Shown: positions 58,798-64,000 of the stretch, in pieces
Layout: the number at the start of each line of letters is the position of its first letter
Position numbering within the stretch: position 1 is the first letter of the stretch
Position numbers and translations under genes: made by a program
Source: Taenia hydatigena
Lineage: Eukaryota > Platyhelminthes > Cestoda > Cyclophyllidea > Taeniidae
Assembly: GCA_036345935.2 (NCBI GenBank)
Contig: JADWOT020000002.1
Span: forward strand, 2,638,692-2,702,691
DNA length: 64,000 nucleotides
Reading direction: 5' to 3'
Notes under the pieces: generated by a model
Told to the model about the DNA's origin: nothing
The model's input: the letters and a program-made list of their open reading frames with translations, nothing else
Database searches by the model: none

Positions 58798-61489
58798 GTA
58801 TCCTTAAAAGAGGCATCGAATTTGACTGGCGATTAATTTGTGCTTGCAATAATGCTGTGGCATAATTTCTTTCACCGCATCAGAATGCCAAACAGGCATT
58901 TTCCATGACGACTAAATTAGAAAGTGTATTTTAGAGGCTCAAGTCGCAAAGCATAAGTGCGACAGAAGCCAAGAACAAGTTTAATACTTTCGTTATTTAA
59001 AAATGACCTTATAGGTAGGAAGCGATAGAACAGTCTGAACCTGGTCGTGGATGATTAAGGCAGTATTCAGGGTATTGAACGATCCTCCTCTTAGTTGCTA
59101 CTGCTAGGCTACCAGACATGGGCTGTTTGATTGTAATCGCAGTGCCAAAACATTTAACCTTATTTGCGCTAATTTCGGAAATAAGTTGAAGATTTCAAAC
59201 AATGTCTACACAAACACCCGTTATTTCCATTTTCGTTAGCGCCTAAAGTAACGATTTTTTGGATCTTTTATGAACCAAATGAGCAAGTGAAGCAAAGTGA
59301 GTCACAAAATGTATCCGCGCGACAGTCTTGATGTCCCATCCATTATCTACACCTAGGCTTCCTAAAAAGCCTCTTTATGGCTAGAGAACTAAAATGGAAG
59401 CTGGACTAATTTTGAGTAAATTCCTTTGTTGTTCTCAAATCCAAGTGTCCTGATTAATTTAATTCAATTGACATGTTAGGCGATTGAGTCCTCTGAAGCC
59501 GCATTTCTGCACTATAAATGCTAATGAACGAGTGCTAATAGACAAACTGCTTTGAAACTGGGGACTTATAGCTAACGATTCAGTGTTAGTGACAACAGAC
59601 ATCGCCAACCCAACGATGGCCATTGTTTGCGACACTTGCCTAAGATAATAATTAGCTCAGACTTACCTCATTACGTCTCTCAAGATATTTGCATATTTGG
59701 TCGTCTAGGCAACTAGTGATAGAGTTCCGGTCAATGGCTTGGCGCCATTTGTCTGGATTCTATCCACCACACTGCTAATTTTTATTCTACTTAATCTGTG
59801 TTATTAAAGGAACACGAGAGCTAAGTAGGCAAAGCCGATCTTCATCTCAAGCACTACCGACTTATGGAGGCTCCAACGATAAATGGCAAGTTATTTTGAT
59901 TGAGCCTGCTTATGCTTCCACTCAAAGGGAGTTGTGCCGTGTAGATAAATTTATGGCAAAGTAATAACTGTGACTTTTTGGCAAATGAGTTTGAACATGG
60001 CAAGAGTGCAAAGAGCATGTTTTTAGCTATGAGGTTAAATAATTATGGGTAATACCACTGCCATGAGGCGATTAAGGCAACAAAAACCTGAGCTCTTCTA
60101 AGCAAGACGGTTAGGACTGTCAGCATGGGCTACAACCTCCAGTTTAGTACTTGCAAATGTATTTGGTCTTGCTGCACTCTTACAACCATCGCAGCAACAA
60201 AACTGGAAAGTACTGCAGCTACTTGAACTGGAGACAGGCAAGCTGCGGAATAGTAGGGGATCAACTGTCGACAAGACCACATTTTTATTAGGTGCGAAGT
60301 ACCTAGCACGATTAAGCCAGAAGCCTACGCATAACATTGTTTACGTTTAAATCTCTATTGGTCTCTTTATTAAGCAAAATAGGAGCATGCATATTTGTGC
60401 CTATGTATCATCCAACAGCCGGAATTCATCAAAAGAAAAGACGTCACAAAGGAACAACGAAGGCAACGAAACCCTAATAGGGCAATTTATTTCGTGTTAC
60501 CACTTAAAATGATTTGTAGAACCCTTTAATTGCACCTCAAATTAAACATAGATAGCTCTGCTTCGCACAACATTGAGTTTTCCTACCCAGCATGGGACTT
60601 AAATTTAACAAGTGAAAGCGGTAGCACTTGATTAAGGCGTTGCCCAAACGGTAGCATTATCCCTACCAAGAGCCAGTTGCGTCTCGGGTAAAATTTAGCC
60701 AAGTTCAGTAAACCAAAATCATGCTTTGAATGAACTTAGAAAATAATGCAAAATTAGGTAAAACTGACTGGTTCCGTAGAATTCGTAGAAGGCAGAAAAT
60801 CTTAATCAGGAAGACAGTAGATAACCACTGTTACACAACCATAGCAAATTAACTTAGCGCACTTTGATGCATTTTTATAATTTCTTGGGGCAAATTGCAA
60901 GATAGTGCTAAAGTGGGACATATTGCAAGACGTTTTGCTGAATTGATGTTTTGGGTGGGAGAGGATGACGGCAGCTATTACTGACCTAGGGCCCAACCAG
61001 AGCCCAAATTTGGGTTCTCTCGCATCCGTGTCGAAAGCAATGCCCCTATAACGATCGAGTCTTGCGATCGAGGTCAGTAAACCCGCGAACACAATTTAAG
61101 GAATGAAAAATTAAAATTTCGAAAGAAAATTGGTCCCTCTGGCGGAATCGTTGAATGCCAACTATTCTCCGAATTTATGCTCCATTCCAGTTGGTGCGAG
61201 ACAGGGGTGTTGCTCACCTTAATTGGATTCAGCTCATTTTTGCTCTTTGGCAAACATAAACATTACGAACAAATGAAAGCACATTTTCTACTCGAATTCA
61301 TCAACGACTTAAAGCCTCACTAACTAGACTCAGGTGAATTTTGACCCCAGCCAAAAGGCGCCACCATGTACATATTAAAAGGCGTAGCAAGAGGAAACCT
61401 TTGCGCATCAATGCAACTTCATAGGGTTCCGAGAAGTTATGCTTCTCTGCAAAAATGCCACCGTATGACATAGTTGCAAAAGTCACTCC
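58798..61489. other. No supported gene
   Basis: AT-rich, with only short frames (for example minus 60098-60337 and 60802-61092) and no recognised motif or clear splice-framed exon. Confidence 0.45.
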
Positions 61490-63080
61490 ATTATCACCTC
61501 ACATAACAACCAGCAAAGGGTGTTGGGATAATACATTATAACAATAGCAAGTCGTGATCTTGTAGGTGGACAAGAAGAGTGGCAGCTTCGTAGTGGGATT
61601 GACACTTCGATTATGCACATTCTCTTGCGTAAATTAACCAGATAAGCTCTCATTAATTGTACATGAGTCAATTCTGCAGGTGTTTCGAATGCTATGGATG
61701 GGCCTAGATTAGTCCTCCATACTGACTTTCGGCACACGCGTTTTGACATCACTGACACCTACGCAAATCTCCGACACACCGTTGTGCTTTTCAAGTCGCA
61801 ATACTGTAAGTAAAATCTGCAAATCTGCCACATGACTACATTGCGTTCTAGGTTATCCCCTCACACTCATTGGCGGCATGCAAGATGTGGAATTTCTAAC
61901 ACTTACACCCATCACCCACATGCTGATGTCAATTCAAAGTTGAGAGAAAATGAGTGAATTCTGCACTCATCGATCATTCCAATAATTGAGTCTAAATTAT
62001 CTTCACACTATTGGAGAATAAATTGTGGCATTTCTTACACCTACAACCGCCACTAACGGGCCGGTGTGAGATTGATTTCGATTGTATGTGAGTCAATTCT
62101 GCAGGTGTCTTTAATGTCATCTTTGGGGTGTAGATTCTCCTTTCAAACTGATGGTTGGCGCACAAGTTGTAGCATTGCCATGGCTTGCAATCACCGCTGG
62201 CACCCGGTGTGTTTTTAACGTTGCGCGTATATGGGTGAATTTTGCACGTCTCTAACTTGCCATTTATGTGTTCTAGATTATCCTTCGACACTGATTTCTG
62301 GCACACAAGTTGTGGCAAAGCTTACGCATGGCTACACTACTGGCATACCTTCGTGAGTTTAAAGACGCAAAATGTGGATAAATTTTGCAGATCTCCCACA
62401 TGACTGCAATGCGTTCTAGTCTATCCCTCCACACCGATTGGTGGCACACAAGGCGTGGCATTTCTCATAGTTGCTCCCACCACAGGTTAACCCGTGCAAC
62501 ATGGAAGAGGCAGATATGTGTAAATCCTACAGCTCTATCAATTGCCACCCATGCACTTTAGAACACCCCTTCACACTCATTGGTGGTGCACAAGTCGTGC
62601 ACTGCTAAAGCCTACACCCACAACCAAGACACCTGTGTGTGTTTGCCATCGCAATTACGTTCGTAAATTCTGCAGCTCTATTATATACCATTGACGCGGC
62701 GCTGATTGTCCCTCTTCTCTGACTTGTACCATAGATGTCTCAACATCGCTGACATATTCACCCCCGAGGCACGTGTGCATTCTAAGATGCAATTATATGA
62801 GTAAAATCAGCTGTTATATAACATGCCGCCCATGCTGTCCAGATTATCCCTCAACACATGTTGTCACACAAATTGAGGCTTTGTTTACATGTTTCCCACC
62901 CTCACATCCTGGGCGATCTGGAAGGTTAAAGTAATTGTGTGAACTCTGTATGTCTCTTACTTGCCATCTGTGCGGTCTAATTTGTCACTCCACATTGGTT
63001 TGTGGCGCACATGTGGCGGCATTTCTGACACATTCACCCCTCACTGGCCGACTCGTGCCACGCTTATTCTGCATGTAAAT
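61490..63080 (+). repeat. Degenerate satellite, period about 142 bp, about ten units
   Basis: The marker tgagtcaattctgc and its variants begin at 61664, 61807, 61951, 62089, 62232, 62375, 62517, 62660, 62798 and 62936, giving spacings of 138 to 144 bp. A second marker of the type ggcacacaagttgtggca recurs once per unit (for example near 62302 and 62443), as does a ctagattatccctc-like block. Units are strongly diverged, so the array is old or inactive. The minus frames at 61483-61758, 61992-62318 and 62273-62461 are merely translations of repeat units (recurring xNLCAxxxxRR and LExIxxxxxTCKI) and are not genes. Array borders are approximate. Confidence 0.85.
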
Positions 63081-63894
63081 GCTGGGATTTGGCAGTGAAA
63101 ATGCTATATTTAACTTTAAAGCAGATTCACGATAGTGCATCAGATCCCTTTTCTTTATGCGTAATCAAACTCTATTTTCTCTTTAGTTTGGAATTCTCAT
63201 CAGCATGGCTAGTTACTATCTTAAACAGGCCCTATATTACAAACCATTCACTCGCTTGTGCCCGCTTTTCAAAGCGAGTTCTCCATACATTTGCCTTTTG
63301 GTAAGAAAATGAAATTGCAATTGCAAACGTAGTAGTTGTTTGGAAGTGTGTGAAATGCACTCACGCAAATAGCTACGCAGCTGTGAAAGACACAATGGTT
63401 GCTTTAAAGTAAAAACAGTTGGATTTTTGAGTAAGCGATTGAGAGGGTGAAATGTGCCCTATTCTCCTATTTAGAAACAAGGGTGGATGAATGGATGAGT
63501 GGATAAATAAATCAACATATCGTTTGTGTATTATAATGGTAGGTCGCACAAAGGAGTCGCGATTAATTAGAGGAATTTTACGGATCTGTGTGTGCGCTTT
63601 TGTTTGGAACCTTTACTAAGGTACAATCGACGAGGCAACACAGTCAAGGTACGACACTTTGTTGCCGGAAACAGCCAACAAAGTAGACACGGTGAAATTA
63701 GTATGCGCAGTGGCCTCATCTGAACACAAAATAATATCATGTGGTATGGCCGCATAAAAGAGGGAACGCAAAGCATTGCACGACTTCACAAATGATGCCG
63801 TTATGCGAAATAATCATCCCAACAAATATGGACCCTGCAATGAGGCATGTAGGAGGGGTCGACTGCGTGACCCTCTCTACCTAAGTAAACGCTG
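63081..63894. other. No supported gene
   Basis: This is right flank of the satellite with short frames only. Confidence 0.45.
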
Positions 63895-63945
63895 ATATTC
63901 CACCCTTAAGACCCACTTCACCAAAGTCTGTCATCGCGACGACAC
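63895..63945 (-). pseudogene. Fragment related to the MADFSEV segment at 20471-20692
   Basis: The minus strand reads MTDFGEVGLKGGIS and soon meets a stop, matching MADFSEVHAKDGII at the other locus. The DNA around it aligns for about 50 bp (ccacccttaagacccacttc against ccatccttagcgtgcacctc, then caaagtctgtcatc against taaagtctgccatc). The short match could be a dispersed repeat containing a start-codon region. The window ends about 55 bp further on. Confidence 0.35.
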
Positions 63946-64000
63946 AAATGCTTTCTGAAAAAGCCAACGCAGAGGGTTAAACTCACTAGATTCTTTATGG

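Noticed and set aside
61483..62461. Minus-strand Cys-rich frames as a secreted repeat protein
   Set aside because: They are translations of a degenerate 142-bp satellite; 142 is not a multiple of three and the frame changes between units.
1..64000. CRISPR arrays, bacterial operons, rRNA genes, integrated virus
   Set aside because: No direct-repeat spacer arrays, ribosome-binding sites, rRNA motifs or polymerase/capsid signatures were seen; the window is eukaryotic nuclear DNA.

Overview
The window looks like nuclear DNA of a parasitic flatworm, most likely a tapeworm (cestode). It is AT-leaning (roughly 40% GC by eye). Genes are broken into short exons with GT/AG borders, there are no operons, intergenic space is long, and repeats are many. 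The recognisable families fit a cestode: a secreted two-FN3-domain protein with the exon layout of the taeniid 45W/TSOL45/EG95 oncosphere-antigen family, an SCP/TAPS (venom-allergen-like, VAL) relic, ankyrin exons, C2H2 zinc-finger exons and a VWA exon. Open frames are short throughout. At this composition, chance frames of about 150 codons are expected in 64 kb, so I called coding regions only from family motifs, splice borders or conservation between local copies, not from length.

Layout. 1-720 is the end of dispersed repeat B. 1959-3203 and 10679-11944 are two direct copies of repeat A. Between them, on the minus strand, lies the best gene of the window (9297 down to 5927): signal-peptide exon, two FN3 exons and a short membrane-anchor exon, all joined in phase 1, with a TATA box upstream. 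Repeat A is homologous to the 3' end of this gene in opposite orientation, so it probably holds decayed 3' ends of gene relatives. 14252-16109 (minus) holds ankyrin-repeat exons broken by frameshifts and a stop. 20471-21225 (minus) holds two unassigned protein-like segments; a relative of the first lies at the right end of the window.

23870-25180 is a long pyrimidine-rich stretch leading into a second copy of repeat B (25365-26520). It is followed by a decayed VAL gene (27745 down to 26710). 30387-30886 is a near-identical 250-bp direct duplication with one N exactly at its junction, which looks like an unmerged contig overlap. 32578-35197 (plus) holds several unassigned exon candidates. 37251-38028 (minus) holds a VWA-like exon and a possible TSP1-like cysteine-rich exon. 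41940-42690 is a local duplication around a hydrophobic segment.

44200-56600 is a tandem array of at least three diverged units on the minus strand, carrying C2H2 zinc-finger exons and a second exon family whose reading frame is kept between two units. 57289-58797 holds another pair of local duplicates. 61490-63080 is a degenerate satellite with a period near 142 bp.

The genes do not form a pathway. The window reads as lineage-specific, secreted or fast-evolving genes and their dead copies, spread by local duplication in repeat-rich DNA.
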